A stretch of 64,000 nt of DNA, taken from Pseudeuparius sepicola (taxonomy: Eukaryota; Arthropoda; Insecta; Coleoptera; Anthribidae). Below the pieces are notes generated by a model that was not told where the DNA came from, made no database searches, and worked only from the letters and a program-made list of their open reading frames with translations. Within the stretch, counting starts at the first letter, position 1, and each line of letters starts with the position of its first letter. The stretch spans positions 28,557,278 to 28,621,277 of the forward strand of contig OY987302.1 of the NCBI GenBank assembly GCA_963920635.1. The letters are read 5' to 3'. This document shows positions 1-11,560 of the stretch, one piece after another. Both the position numbers and the translations under genes were made by a program.

Positions 1-92
1 TTTCCATACCAATCTCTACAAATAAAGACAGTTTACTCTTGTACCATTTTACGTTTTTCAATTTTTTGAACCCCCTGTACAAGAAATATTAA
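1..92. repeat. Repeat fragment cut by window start
   Basis: Positions 1-92 match the reverse complement of about 30880-30957, with both copies containing the block reading ACGTTTTTCAATTTTTTGAA and ending next to CCCCTGTACAAG. The element is truncated here by the window edge. No coding potential is seen. From 93 to 306 I see only AT-rich sequence. Confidence 0.6.
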
Positions 93-308
93 TTATTTCT
101 ATGCCAATCTTATTTTAAGAACAAGCAAAATTTTTATCGACAGTAACTTTTCGATAAAATTATAAATAAAGAAATTTTTCCTACTGAACACCCTAACCGT
201 GGACATAGGTACTGTATATCTACATACTCGTATAATATAACATCTGGCTTTTGGATTGGATTTCATATTTTTAAGGAATTTATTTGGTAAGTACTCTAAA
301 TATGTATA

Positions 309-968
309 CAGGGTGAGTCACATCTAAAGGCAGAGCCGAAAACACAAGGTAGAATTCGCTAAAATAAGCACATATGCTTAATAAACATTAGCTCAAAAAC
401 GCTTGGTTTTCCATATACAGAGTGTTGAAACTTTTCCAAATATTTTTTAATTTTTTTCTAGCCTGTTTAGGAATTATTTTATACATATTATGGGTTGTCA
501 TTAATTTTATTTTAAATGCCAGCATAATCACCTTGACACTAGTTTAAAAAATCCGAAATTACGAAGAAACTGTACCAGAAATAAAAAAAATAACAAGAGG
601 CACTTTTTGTTCCAAATTAAATGGGCTATCCAAAAAAGGCAAAATTTTTGGTTTTGCACAGGGCCGTACTACTTTTTTTCTACAATTATTTACAGTAACT
701 ATTTGTACCTACGCCGCTGGTGATCGGAACGGGGTCAAATTATTCCACAAAATGGCAACCGTCCAGTGTATAATGTGTACCAAATTTGGTTGGAATTCCT
801 AAATGGGATCGAAAGAAATTAAAAAAATATGTTATTTTTGGAAAATTTTCAACACGCTGTATATGGAGAACCAAGCTTTTTTGGGCTAATGTTTATTAAG
901 CATATGCGCTTATTTTAGCGAGTTCTACCTTGTGTTTTCGGCTCTGCCTTTAGATGTGACTCACCCTG
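309..968. mobile_element. MITE with ~190-bp terminal inverted repeats, TA target
   Basis: The ends are CAGGGTGAGTCACATCTAAA on the left and its reverse complement on the right, flanked by TA at 307-308 and 969-970. The inverted arms stay alignable for about 190 bp. There is no transposase ORF inside. The TA duplication and CAGGGTG end fit a non-autonomous Tc1/mariner-group element; the superfamily is inferred from the target site only. Confidence 0.75.
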
Positions 969-2006
969 TATATCTACCTATAACTATCTACATTTTTTTC
1001 GCTCATAAAAATAACCTAAGGATGTAAAAGTTTCCACTACCACAGATTGTTTTTTAATTGCAGCTTACTAACCTGAGAAATCACCAGTATTTACCTCATT
1101 CCTCTAATGAGAAGTAATATTTCTCTCCCTAGGTAAATAATGAAAAAAAAATACCTAGGTAAATAATGAAAAATTTTCTATATGACATTTAAAAATTAGT
1201 TTCATTTTATCAGCTTGACAACTGAACTCCCATAGGCTACTTGACATTTCGAAATATTTGAAAAAAGCGAGAAATGACTAAAATATCAAAATCTAATCAA
1301 ACATATAAAATACGATAATATTTCAATGTTAGTAGTAAAAAAAATTCTATATACACTTCGGTTGAGAAGACCATTATTTACCTCGCATATTACATAAAAA
1401 TGTTCGGTAAGTAATGGCTCACTTCTCAAACTAAGTTTATAATATACTATTTTATCAACAATCCTTGTTTTTATTTTTCACTTTTTTGCTTTCTTTTCAA
1501 TTGTCCAGCTTTAAGTATTTTTAATCATAAGAAACAATTGGATATTTTCACTAAAACAATCATTAAAATGGTTCCAAAGCATTTGTTTAGTCCATTTACT
1601 TGATATCCAAGGGGACGGGGTATAAAAAATAAATTGACCAACAAACCATTTGAGTTCAAAACTATTAATCCTGGAGCCCGTGAACAAAAATTGGGGGTAG
1701 TTGCTAAGGGGTTGCAAGCACATGAACAAATCAATTTTTTTCAAGTTTTGTTTTATTTTTCCTAAAGGGCAACAGATATGGCAGACATATTTGGGACAGT
1801 TTAGACACACATTAAACGCTATAAACTAAATATAATTTGGCTTGTCTACTTCCACCAGTCCCGGAGAAGCGGGGGTCAACCATCATATTTTTCAATAAAA
1901 AAAATGGTACGCCACTGGAAAAGTAATATTTTTCTGCCTTAACTAAATTTTAAAATCAATTCTAAAAAAAAGTATTCTTGACTTTTTTCGCAAAATTATT
2001 TTGTGT
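969..2006. other. Intergenic AT-rich DNA with a 26-bp tandem duplication
   Basis: No gene is supported here. At 1128-1173 the unit beginning CCTAGGTAAATAATG occurs twice in tandem, 26 bp apart. Minus-strand open frames at 1511-1810 have no recognisable motif and overlap each other in two frames, so I do not call them genes. Confidence 0.5.
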
Positions 2007-2325
2007 ATTAATTTTTTTAGCAGAAGAAAATCAAAGTAGGTTTAGGCTTTTGAAATTTTGCACATCTACTCATTTTTTAATTCTGAATAACTTTCCTTAA
2101 TACCATTTTGTCATAAAACCTACATAAAGGGCACTTTACTGGTGCAAAAAATTGGCTTTTTCAAAATTTCCAGGACACATGATTTTTCTAGAAATCCTTT
2201 TTGTAGGTTTTATGGCAAAATGTTGTCAAGAAAAGTTGTTCAGAATTAAAAACTGAGTAGGTGTGCAAAAGTTCAAAAACCTAGACCTACTTTGATTTCT
2301 TCTGCTAAAAAACTTAAAACACTCG
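2007..2325. repeat. Foldback repeat with ~120-bp arms
   Basis: The arm at about 2007-2130 (core AGCAGAAGAAAATCAAAGTA) is the imperfect reverse complement of about 2205-2325. The flank at 2335-2400 is also present, reversed, at about 36985-37060, where both share the word GGAGGAAGATTTAT and a following CAAATTTGTTGAAG. That makes this part of a dispersed repeat family. No coding content is seen. Confidence 0.6.
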
Positions 2326-2407
2326 AAAATTAAATATAAAATAAAAAATATCTTCAACAAATTTGTTTCCTGAGCGTCCGGAGAATAAATCTTCCTCCTT
2401 TCAAATA

Positions 2408-3618
2408 CAGGGTGTAACTGAACTAATGGTCAAAAATGAAATCACGTATTCTTGGAGTAAAAATAAGGGCACTTCTTTATATATTTTTTTCCTACGGGCC
2501 ATAGTTTTTTTTTACAGAGCGTAGAAATTTAAAGAAAAAGACACATATTTCTTAGTATCTCTAGAAGTATACGAGATATTTTATTCGAACTTGGGGTGTC
2601 ACATGAGCGGATGAGCCGTCAAACTTAAGGTTGAGATGAAGCTTCTGAGGCCCGCAGTTGCAGAGAATTAATTCGTTCAGAAAAATATGAATACCCTGTA
2701 TAGTCGCATTTTTTAAATTGGTTTTGAGTGGTGAATTCAACGGTTAACAAAAAGTATCTCTTAGTATTTTTTCATATTCGCAGCAGTTTCTTAATTATTT
2801 TCAAAGAACGGCAATGCTACAATAAACAAGTACAAAGTCATTATAAGAATAAATTTTAAAATCCGTGGATGTCAAATAAACTTGGCATTATTTGAATCGT
2901 TTGGCTGTCAACTTTGCACTTTAGTATAAATATTTTGAAAAATGATATTTTCATTCGAAGAATTGACTGACATGCACTTTTTCTATGGACTTGCCAATGG
3001 CAATAGATATACAAGCGAAAACGCATAGTTGCGTGTATTGAAAGAGACGGCATTTCAAATATTTAATAATTTTCTAATAGCATTACCTTTCTTTTATTAT
3101 CGTTTTTTCTTTCGTATTTTGTTAAATAAAGTTTAATTGACATCCCCAGATTGCTAGATGTATTTTCTTAAAATGACTTGGTCATTGCAGCATTGCCGTT
3201 CTTTGAAAATAATTAAGAAACAGCTGAGAATATGAAAAAATACTAAGAGATACTTTTTGTTAACCGTTGAATTCACCACTCAAAACCAATTTAAAAAATG
3301 CGATTATAGAGGGTATTCATATTTTTCTGAACTAATTAATTTTAATAACACCCTGTATCTCCGCAACTGCGGGCCTCAGAAGCTTCATATCAACCTTAAG
3401 TCTAACAGCTTATCTGCTCATGTGACACCCCATTTTGAAGCGAATATCTCGTATACTTCTAGAGATACTAAGAAATATGTGTATTTTTCTCTAAATTTTC
3501 ACGCTCTGTATAAAAAAAACTATGGCCCGTCGGAGAAAAAAATATATAAAGAAGTGCCCTTATTTTGACTCCAAGAATACGTGGTTTCATTTTTGACCAT
3601 CAATTCAGTTACACCCTG
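2408..3618. mobile_element. MITE with ~420-bp terminal inverted repeats, TA target
   Basis: Both ends are CAGGGTGTAACTGA (left) or its complement (right), flanked by TA at 2406-2407 and 3619-3620. The arms run from about 2408 to 2825 and from about 3190 to 3618, and both include the inner block TTCTTAATTATTTTCAAAGA. A single-copy centre of about 365 bp has no convincing ORF. The plus-strand frame at 3257-3568 is a reading of the right arm and is not called as a gene. Confidence 0.8.
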
Positions 3619-3621
3619 TAT

Positions 3622-4622
3622 AATATGTTTACTAATTAAGTAATATTCCACGATAGAAAAAATATTTATTGTACTCTTTATTAATAATGAATAGGTATAG
3701 CAAACAGTCAAATTAAAAACATGAATATTATATGTGATATCAACTTAGTTTTTAGATTAAAAACGCATACAAATTGTTTTATATATTTTTTTTCTCCGTG
3801 ATGCCAAATTCTCAATAAATTCACGTTCTAACCTTTCAGTAACTTCCAGGCACAATGGTTCCTTGCCCTTAGCGAAGAAGAACCTACAACTAGCTTCATG
3901 CGCTTTCTGCAGAGAAAATACAATGCAAAATACATTACACTTATATTAATAAGTGCCATTGAGTGGCAACCATACATCCGTTTTATCACTGTCAAGTTAG
4001 AAAAATCGACATAAATAACACAGAATAGAACTTTAAAATATCTGTTAGAACGAGGCTAAGGGTTCTATAAAATATTAGTCCATGGCATAACAAAGGTAAT
4101 ATGATAATATGAAAGTAATATAGTCGCATAAATCTCTACAACACATATTAACGTGGGCTTTTGTCATACACCGCACCAGTATAACCGAACGCGTAAGGGC
4201 GGGTTAGGGTCTTTTCCTTTGTTCTGTCAAGAGGTGTTGTTGCCAAGGAGGGACGAATTCATTGTTCGAGGATTACCGATTATTGATATATCGATAGGTA
4301 TTAATAATAATGCTCTACTTACACAAGGTTTTAGTGGTTGCATTCTTCGATGCTTGCTTGTGGCTTCCAGTTTTGCCATTATTTTCGATGTCTTGAATGT
4401 GAATGTGTAAACTACATTGTGCTCATGGAAAGTGCAAAGTGTGGGTATCACCTAAATACAGGATGATTGATTATTTGACGAATAGTGTAGTGTGACTGTT
4501 TGTTATACCTATTCGTTATTATCTACCTATTATTACCTACTTATTATTTCATAAAGAGTACAATAGTTTCAAAATATTATTTCCATCGTGGAATATTACT
4601 TATTAAAAAATTTAGTAAATAT
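3622..4622. repeat. Inverted repeats bracketing a putative small gene
   Basis: The segment 3622-3712 (words AGTAATATTCCACGAT, TTGTACTCTTTAT, GAATAGGTATA and AACAGTCA) recurs in reverse complement, in the same order with small insertions, at about 4500-4622. The two arms enclose the putative two-exon gene at 3757-4379. Whether this is a transposon carrying a gene or a local inversion duplication cannot be decided from sequence alone. Confidence 0.6.
3757..4379 (-). CDS. Putative two-exon small host gene, function unknown
   Basis: On the minus strand, an ATG at 4379 opens 19 codons ending at 4323, directly before a GTAAGT donor. A 416-bp intron follows and ends in a pyrimidine-rich TTTTCTCTGCAG acceptor. 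The second exon (3906-3757) continues in the same phase for 49 codons to TAA. The predicted product is 68 residues, basic, starting MAKLEATSKH, with three cysteines around the junction and an ending rich in R and K (SRRKK then CMRF). I do not recognise the family. Support comes from matching splice phase, two good splice sites and an uninterrupted frame in otherwise stop-rich DNA; there is no transcript evidence. An upstream in-frame ATG at 4451 exists. The gene lies just downstream of a MITE and between inverted repeats. Confidence 0.45.
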
Positions 4623-5231
4623 AATATAAGTATTTCTTTATAATCAGTTTTTTATTCATCCAATTCCACCAAATACCTACCAAATTCGTAATTTCTAATA
4701 ATAAAAAATGAAAAGCCCATGTCGAAAGTAGGTACGCACCTCGGTACCCACTAATTTTATTTTAATTGATCATAGAGTGTGTTCTTTTCAAATCGTAGCC
4801 CCCCCCCCTGTGCATTAACCCACGAGTCGCCACTGCAAACAATGATTCCAATATGTTCTAATAGTAAAAATAAAAATCAAAATACAAAATTTAAAACTCC
4901 TATAAGTACTAAAAATAAGAAAATATTCCTAGATAAAAATAAAAAGAAGATGAAGATAAAAAAGAAAGTAAAAGTGAGAAATAAAAGTTATAATCTCCAG
5001 CGAACTACTAGTTATCACCAACAAAATCCAGATTGAAACTTGAAGAATAAGATTATAAACTTAAGTACAAAAAGGGAAAAACAAATACTAGCAATTTGAA
5101 AATGACGAATACATTAATAATTTTCTATTTTATAATATTGATAAAGAATATTATGAATTTAGGAAAAATGTAGAAAATATTAATAATAATAAAGTTATGG
5201 AAGTTCAAAAGGATTTATTTGAGATGGTATA
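4623..5231. other. AT-rich intergenic segment
   Basis: There is low-complexity A/T sequence with a C-run at 4800-4808 followed by CCCACGAGTCGCCACTG. The open frame at 4779-5036 is lysine/asparagine-rich because of base composition and is not called as a gene. Nothing else is seen. Confidence 0.4.
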
Positions 5232-5690
5232 CAGGGTGATTCACCTAATATTAATATTAATATTTCAGACTTTATTCGTAGGCTCAAACTGAATTTTTCT
5301 ATTGCAAATTGTAGATAGCGCTACGGTTGAAAGAAATTTTTCGTTCGCAGTGACTTTGAAAGGTGGTGCATCTGAATTGTCCTTCAATTTGAAGCAAATT
5401 ATTACCTCTAAACAAATTTTGAAAAATCAACAATTTTTTAGTTACAAAGTTGGCAGGGGCATGTGGAAAATCTGTATTAGACAATCCCAAGATTATTTCC
5501 AAAACTAAAAACGCGAAACTAATTTTCTGATGAGTTCTTACAACTATTCTAATATCTCACCGAGTTGTTTTGTCATTTTAAATGTACAGTGAACAATCCC
5601 AATCCCTTTGGCTCTTTCAGTTTTTGAGATACAATAAACTTTTCAAACAAAAGTTGTGGCTTATTATTAACAGTTTTTTATTACTCATAC
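5232..5690. mobile_element. One-ended TA-flanked MITE remnant
   Basis: CAGGGTGATTCACC begins after TA at 5230-5231, as in the neighbouring MITEs, but no matching inverted end is found before the next element starts at 5699. The right boundary is therefore arbitrary. Overlapping ORFs on both strands (5299-5508) look like chance frames. Confidence 0.4.
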
Positions 5691-5698
5691 TATGAATA

Positions 5699-6881
5699 CA
5701 GGGTGATTCAGTTTTAATCTGCAACACTTCAACAGGTGATAGAAAACCAAAAAATAACCGCACTTTCTTTTATAAACTATATCATTTTAGGGCCTTATAA
5801 AAAAGTTACAGGGTGTTAAAGTTGCAAGAAATATGTGGAATTTATTGAATATTTTACAAACTAGTTGAGATATTTAAGTCATATTTGGTACACGTTATAA
5901 CGGCATGGGTTAGCATAAAACCAGTTAATATCAAACATCTTGAACAACCAGTGGCGTAGAAATGGTTAATTAGTATAATTTATTTCGGAAAAAAAATAGA
6001 ACCACCTTGTATAGCAATAAAATGTATTCAAATTCTTATGTAAATTTTTATTGTAAACAAAAACGTTCTCTTAGCCTTCTTTCATATGTGTCATGGTTTC
6101 ATAGCAAATTTGATTTTTTCGTATCATTTCGGGGTACTTCTGAAAAATTAACTTAAAACTTTTCTCCATAAGTAACACTTAAAGTAAAAAAAATGTGTTT
6201 GCTACCTGATATAAAGTAACTTTTTCCAATAAGCTCACCTATTTAAGGCTATACTTTTGAAGATACAGGGTCTAAATCATTTAAGGAAGATACAATTAAT
6301 GTTGCGCTCTGTATCTTGAAAAGTAAAACCTTGAATGGGTAAGTTTATTGGGAAAAGTTGCTGTATTTAAAGTTAAAAACACATTTTTTTTCTACTTTGA
6401 GTGTTACTTATGGAGAAAAGTTTTAAGTTAATTTTTCAGAAGTACCCCGAAATAATACGAAAAAATCAAATTTGCTATGAAACCATGACACATATGAAAA
6501 AATGCTAAGAGAACGTTTTCGTTTACAATAAAAATTTACATAAGAATTTGAATACATTTTATTGCTATACAAGGTGGTTCTATTTTTTTTCCGAAATAAA
6601 TTATACTAATTACCCATTTCTACGCCACTGGTTGTTCAAGATGGTTGATATTAACAGGTTTTATGCTAACCCATGCCGTTATAACGTGTACCAAAATATG
6701 ACTTAAATATCTCAACTAGTTTGTAAAATATTCAATAAATTCCACATATTACTTGCAATTTTAACACCCTGTAACTTTTTTATAAGGCCTTAAAATGATA
6801 TAGTTTATAGAAAAAAGTGCGGTTATTTTTTGGTTTTCTATCACCTGTTGAAGTGTTGCAGATTAAAACTGAATCACCCTG
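5699..6881. mobile_element. Almost fully palindromic 1.18-kb MITE
   Basis: The ends are CAGGGTGATTCAGTTTTAAT and its complement, with TA at 5697-5698 and 6882-6883. The arms stay paired nearly to the centre (about 590 bp each), for example the CACTGGTTGTTCAAGATG region near 6600 against about 5935-5960. There is no ORF. A second, more decayed family member lies at 38083-39151. Between 6884 and 7146 nothing further is seen. Confidence 0.85.
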
Positions 6882-7146
6882 TATATTGTACATCATTTCT
6901 TAAAAGCCGAGCCAACCAAACATACCTTTTTTAATGGGAACACCTCATATATTTTTAGTTGTTTGAAACCTACTTGTCATTACGGTTAGAATGGTATAAA
7001 ACTTTATAGCATTATCTATTACCGTTTTTGAACTATAGAGCTTTCCATAAAGAAATGCCATTTTAATTTGTAAAACTTATGGATGTTATTTTTGACAGTT
7101 GATATAGTAACTATCCGATTTAAAAAAAATGGAACGATATACGCTT

Positions 7147-7424
7147 CAGCAAAGAATATAAATAGTGAAAATTCTCTACAGACAGATATGGTGAATATTT
7201 CGCGTAAAGAGTTCGTAGAGTTCGTGGTGTATTTGGTCGGAATCAGGCACTGTCGTGATCAGCAATTGTGAAGCTAATTACGAAATTTGAGCGAGTTGAC
7301 CAAGTTAGTGAGGCTAAGTCACCACTCCGTCGTCGTCGAGTTAGGTCAGCCACGAACTCTACGAATTGTCTCCGCGAAATGTTCACCATATCTGTAGTGA
7401 ATTCCACTATTTATATTCTTTGTA
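7147..7424. repeat. Hairpin with ~85-bp arms
   Basis: Positions 7147-7232 (AAAGAATATAAATAGTG, AGATATGGTGAA, TTCGTAGAGTTCGTGG) are the imperfect reverse complement of 7336-7424, around a loop of about 100 bp. It abuts the left end of LTR element A. The plus-strand ORF at 7083-7271 simply reads the left arm. Confidence 0.65.
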
Positions 7425-7430
7425 GATGAA

Positions 7431-9688
7431 TGAATAATATTTTAATTAAAATCTCATTTTACCTGGAACCGCTACTGGTATTTTGCATTAATTTCATTAT
7501 CGAACACTTTCTCATCTCTTTAACCTATCATTGTTTTTGTTTACTTCTGAAGTCTGTTCAGTTCAGTTCAGTTCAGTTTGACATTTGTCACAGTACTATC
7601 GAATGGGACTGTTACTAAAAATGGACTACGTACCGTTCTGTTCTTTTTTACTGTTTTGTGGTGATCTGTTTGTAGTGTCCCCTCGAGTGTTCCATCTGTG
7701 CTTCCAATTATCTATGGTCATCGTAGGATTTTGTTTTTTGGGAATGACAAATGTCAGATTGCGGGTGATTAGAGGTGGAAACTATCGATAGTTTCTCCTA
7801 TCGATAGTTTCGATATTTTTCGAAAAAAGTATCGATAGTATCGATAGTACTATCAGAATTTTCAAAGTCTTTTTTAATTGTAAAAAGGACAGTAAACTGC
7901 CAAATAAATATTATGCACCTCCACCCAAACCCAAAAAAACAATAATTAATAATTTATAAACAATCGACCGTGAATCTGTAATCAATAATAGTACTAATTA
8001 CTAATCTGCCTGTGTAGTAAACCACAAAACACAAAAGGAAAATATATAGCCCTGTTGTTCTTTCTTTATATCATGTTCATACACATAACAATCATAACCG
8101 TTTGTGCATGATGTGTCGGAAAAAATGCAAAAAACGCACGATAAATAGCACCTAATCAGGTACAAGGGCAGGAAGACTACGAACTACTGGTCTCCTCCAT
8201 CAGATGGCGCCACCTGTACGATACTATCGATAGTCTAGAAAACTATCGATATTTTCGATAGTCAAAAACTATCGATACTATCGATAGTGCTATCGATAGT
8301 TTTCCACCTCTACGGGTGATAGAACCTCACTTCTTGGGTGCTTCTGATGGAAAACGGATGCGGGTCTTTTTCACCTGGCGATATCTGAAAAATCAAGACC
8401 ATCCGTTGCAACAAGCCGTGTGAAAACGTTTGTCTCGCTCTGGCGGATCGTAGTAAAGTGATATTTTCAAACGTTGGCCCCAAATCGTCATTTTCTGGTG
8501 AAAAGTAAAGAGCATATCATTTATGGTTTTCTCTCCGCTCTTAAAGGCTTTTCCACCAATTTTCCGCTGTTTCCTGATGCTGACAAGTAAGTTTTCGATA
8601 AATGATGACTTCTAACTGGTATATCGTATTTTTCTTTGATTTTTAGGTGTGAAAATTTTGAGGTTATGCAACGTGATTAAGTAGTAAAATGTTCTTGTCT
8701 TATCTTCTGGAAAAAACCTCATTCTGAGGTAAGTGATTACTTAAATGCTTTGCAAGGTGTTCATTAATCAATTTTAAGTTTTTCCATGGTGCCTGATTGC
8801 TTTTCGATAGTACCTGCTTGTCCTTCGATGGTGCCTACTTGTTCAGTATTGCATTCAGACACGTTTTTCATTACCTATCGGAAGTGTGATGTCTGACAGC
8901 CTATGCCTGCTGGGGAAGTACTTGTACTGTACTACGACTCTTATCGAACCTGTCTACGCTTATCATCTGACCCAGAGTAGCACCGATGATGTCCACAGTA
9001 CAAATTAAGGCCAGTGAAGCATTAAGCGTTAGGTGGTTTTCATATAAACATAATTATAAACTATAATCTTTTCTGCAACTTTAGACAAGCATTTTAATAA
9101 CTTTTATCACTCATATATGTACAGTGCCTGCTTATTCCCCATATAGTTTATGTGTCAAATGAGAAACTTAGGAAGCGAAGTTCATGAACGTCGTCCCCCT
9201 TTTTACATGGTTAATATTTTTGTTAAGAATAAGACGGTACTACCTATGACTATTAAGGTTCTCTTTTTTATGCTAACTGACTCAATTATCTTATTGTTAT
9301 TTTACTACAAAGTCAGTCCAGTGGCGTACCATTTATGCAAATTCTTTTTCGAACTTTTTCATACATAATTGTCAACTACATTGTTAACACTATTGTAAAT
9401 TTTTAGTAACACCTTTCTCTTCAAATTCAACAACTTTCCAACCTCAAAATAAAGTTATAGTTTTTTCTGTGTTTAAACTTAACTTTTTGCATTTTTATTT
9501 TCTTGTACCCAAAATACAGTGGCGCTCAACAAATTCCTTTTTTTTGTAATCAATTTTATTTCTCTCATTACCAGTTAGCCAAATACATTACTCAGTGTTT
9601 ACCAAAATAAATCCACGACCCAAATGCCTGCGTGGCGTAGAGCTGCCGTTCGCATAGTTGCTGCACTAAAAAAAAATAAAACGGTGCA
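7431..9688 (+). repeat. 5' LTR of element A
   Basis: It matches 20235-21893 from ATATTTTAATTAAAATCTCA to the end at GGTGCA. Relative to the other LTR it has a 543-bp MITE plus target duplication, a GTTCA microsatellite near 7557-7578, and about 56 bp after CTTCTAAC that the right LTR lacks. Polyadenylation-type AATAAA words occur at 9448-9453 and near 9607. The exact first base is uncertain by a few nucleotides. Confidence 0.85.
7770..8312. mobile_element. hAT-type MITE, 8-bp target duplication CGGGTGAT
   Basis: The ends are TAGAGGTGGAAACTATCGAT and its complement. The flanks are CGGGTGAT at 7762-7769 and again at 8313-8320, while the other LTR of element A has a single CGGGTGAT at the same place. 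The 8-bp duplication and the RAGAGGTGG-like end are the hAT signature. The arms hold nine copies of TATCGATA (four left, five right). The interior is AT-rich and has no ORF. Confidence 0.9.
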
Positions 9689-9700
9689 CACCTATTTCAT

Positions 9701-9722
9701 TGACGCCCAGTACGTGGGGCCT
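9701..9722 (+). promoter_or_regulatory. Primer binding site of element A, tRNA-Lys-like
   Basis: TGACGCCCAGTACGTGGGGC begins 12 bp after the LTR end. It resembles the TGGCGCCCAACGTGGGGC-type site complementary to insect tRNA-Lys, with a few changes. The assignment to tRNA-Lys is by resemblance. Confidence 0.6.
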
Positions 9723-11175
9723 TAGTTCCTTTTTCTTTTGGCTTTTAACTTTTGGTACTTTCTTTGGTACTTTGTGTGGTAGTAACTGAGTGGTGTTTTG
9801 GCTGATTTTTTTTGCCTCTTACCTGTGTTACCTTTCGGTTTTTTATATTCTAGTGTTACTTGATAGAAGTTTGCAAAATGGACGCCACTACTTTTACCGT
9901 GAGTCATTTGTTAGTGGACGAACTCAATTATGAATTAAAGATCCGAAATTTACAGACACAACGAGATGTTGGTGAGAAGCGAAAAATATTAAGCCGACTT
10001 CTTGAAAAAGAACGTCGCTGCCCTGGAGGCCTTGTCGATATGTCAGATTATGACGTTTCTCATGAACAGGAATGTGTTGCAATTGAGGCTACCTTACAAT
10101 CAATTAGGTCACTTATCGTAGACTTTGAAGGTACAAGTACTGACTCTGTTTTTAAGCGAGCAAAGTCTAGGTTTGCTCACTTGTCTGGAAGAGTAGGGCG
10201 CATGCCTATGCCTAGCCAAGTTAACGAAGAAGCTTTTCGTGAAGCTTCAACCTTTAAAAATGAGGCTTTTGCTTCGTGTGTGCAATTGGAGGCAGAATTC
10301 TACGAGAAACTGACTCCATCTCGTCCTATTAGTCCTTCGTTAAGTGTACCAGGTGCACCTACGTTTCCTGCGACCATACCCAGTATTTCAGCACCTATCG
10401 TTCATGTTGACAAACCTCAGAACTTGTCAAAATGGGGTATCAAATTTAATGGTGACCCCAAATCAGTTTTTTCTTTTCTCGAACGTGTCATGGAGCTTGC
10501 CCAAGCTCGTAACGTTTCTGAACGTGAATTCTGCCGTACAAACCAAAAACCAAGTAAGTCGACATACTTCAAAATTTAGTTATTATTACCAATCGATTCC
10601 TTGTAAAAAGATCTACCTACTGAGGTTTTTAAAATTGCAATAAGATAAAAACTAGAATTTTTATAACGACTTACTTTTTGTCACATTCTCTTTTTTTTTT
10701 ATAATCTGAAATATTTACTGAGTTAAAACCATGTATGTCAATTTTACAATTTATAAACCAAGTAAGTCAACATACTCAATAAATCCTCATAGTAATTACA
10801 TGTACTATATTCATTAGACACATATTTGCCAAACAAAAATCAAGCAAGTCTACTTGCATGTTATGCCTATCACCAATTAGCGAAGAGCGTAAGTATCATG
10901 TGATCGGTGGTGGGGGAGTAAAAAGTGGAAACGCCCAATAAGTTAGACAGTTTTGTTCAATCTTTCATCGGGGAAGCACGCATTTTTGGACTATGGAGTA
11001 CTCTAGTAGCAGCAATGCGAGTAGAAGAAGTTTATTAATTTTGAAAAATGCACAATTAGAAAGGTAAGAGAAGTATTTAAAGTAATATTTAAAGTAACAA
11101 CTTTTAAGGTTAGGTACCCATTGATATTTTGTGGTAGAAATATAAAATCATAGATACTTATAAAAATTACCTATA

Positions 11176-11476
11176 CAGGATGGTCCATTAAACGTGAGAC
11201 AGCTTTTTATTTCGAAAACAAGGTACATACTTACTTTAGAGAAAAATATCTAAAATAAATAAAAGTCATTTAACATCGAGGAGGCAATAAAATAGTCATA
11301 ATATTTTGACATTAATAATAAATAATTTAATTCGTCTAGAGTTCAAATTTGTTTGTTTATTAGTGTAAAAAGTATTTGACTATCTTATCGTTCCCTCCAT
11401 GTTAAACAAATTTTATCTGAAATATTTTTCTTTCCAATCCCTGCCCTTGTTGTCTCATGTCAAATGGACCACCCCG
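11176..11476. mobile_element. Small MITE nested inside transposon K
   Basis: The ends CAGGATGGTCCATTAAACGT and the reverse complement of CGGGGTGGTCCATTTGACAT form terminal repeats of about 27 bp with mismatches. TA lies at 11174-11175 and 11477-11478. It sits upstream of the transposase frame. It is nested third-deep: MITE in K in retrotransposon A. Confidence 0.75.
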
Positions 11477-11560
11477 TATACCTACCTATACTCTAGCAAC
11501 TGAAGACAAGAAACAAAAATACGTCTAAACTAAAACAAAATTAAATACCTACTTTTTTGT

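Noticed and set aside
1511..1810. 99- and 69-residue overlapping minus-strand frames
   Set aside because: Two frames of the same DNA, no domain, no splice-site support.
4779..5036. Lysine/asparagine-rich 85-residue frame
   Set aside because: Composition follows the A-rich DNA; no start context or homology.
7083..7271. 62-residue frame before element A
   Set aside because: It reads one arm of a hairpin.
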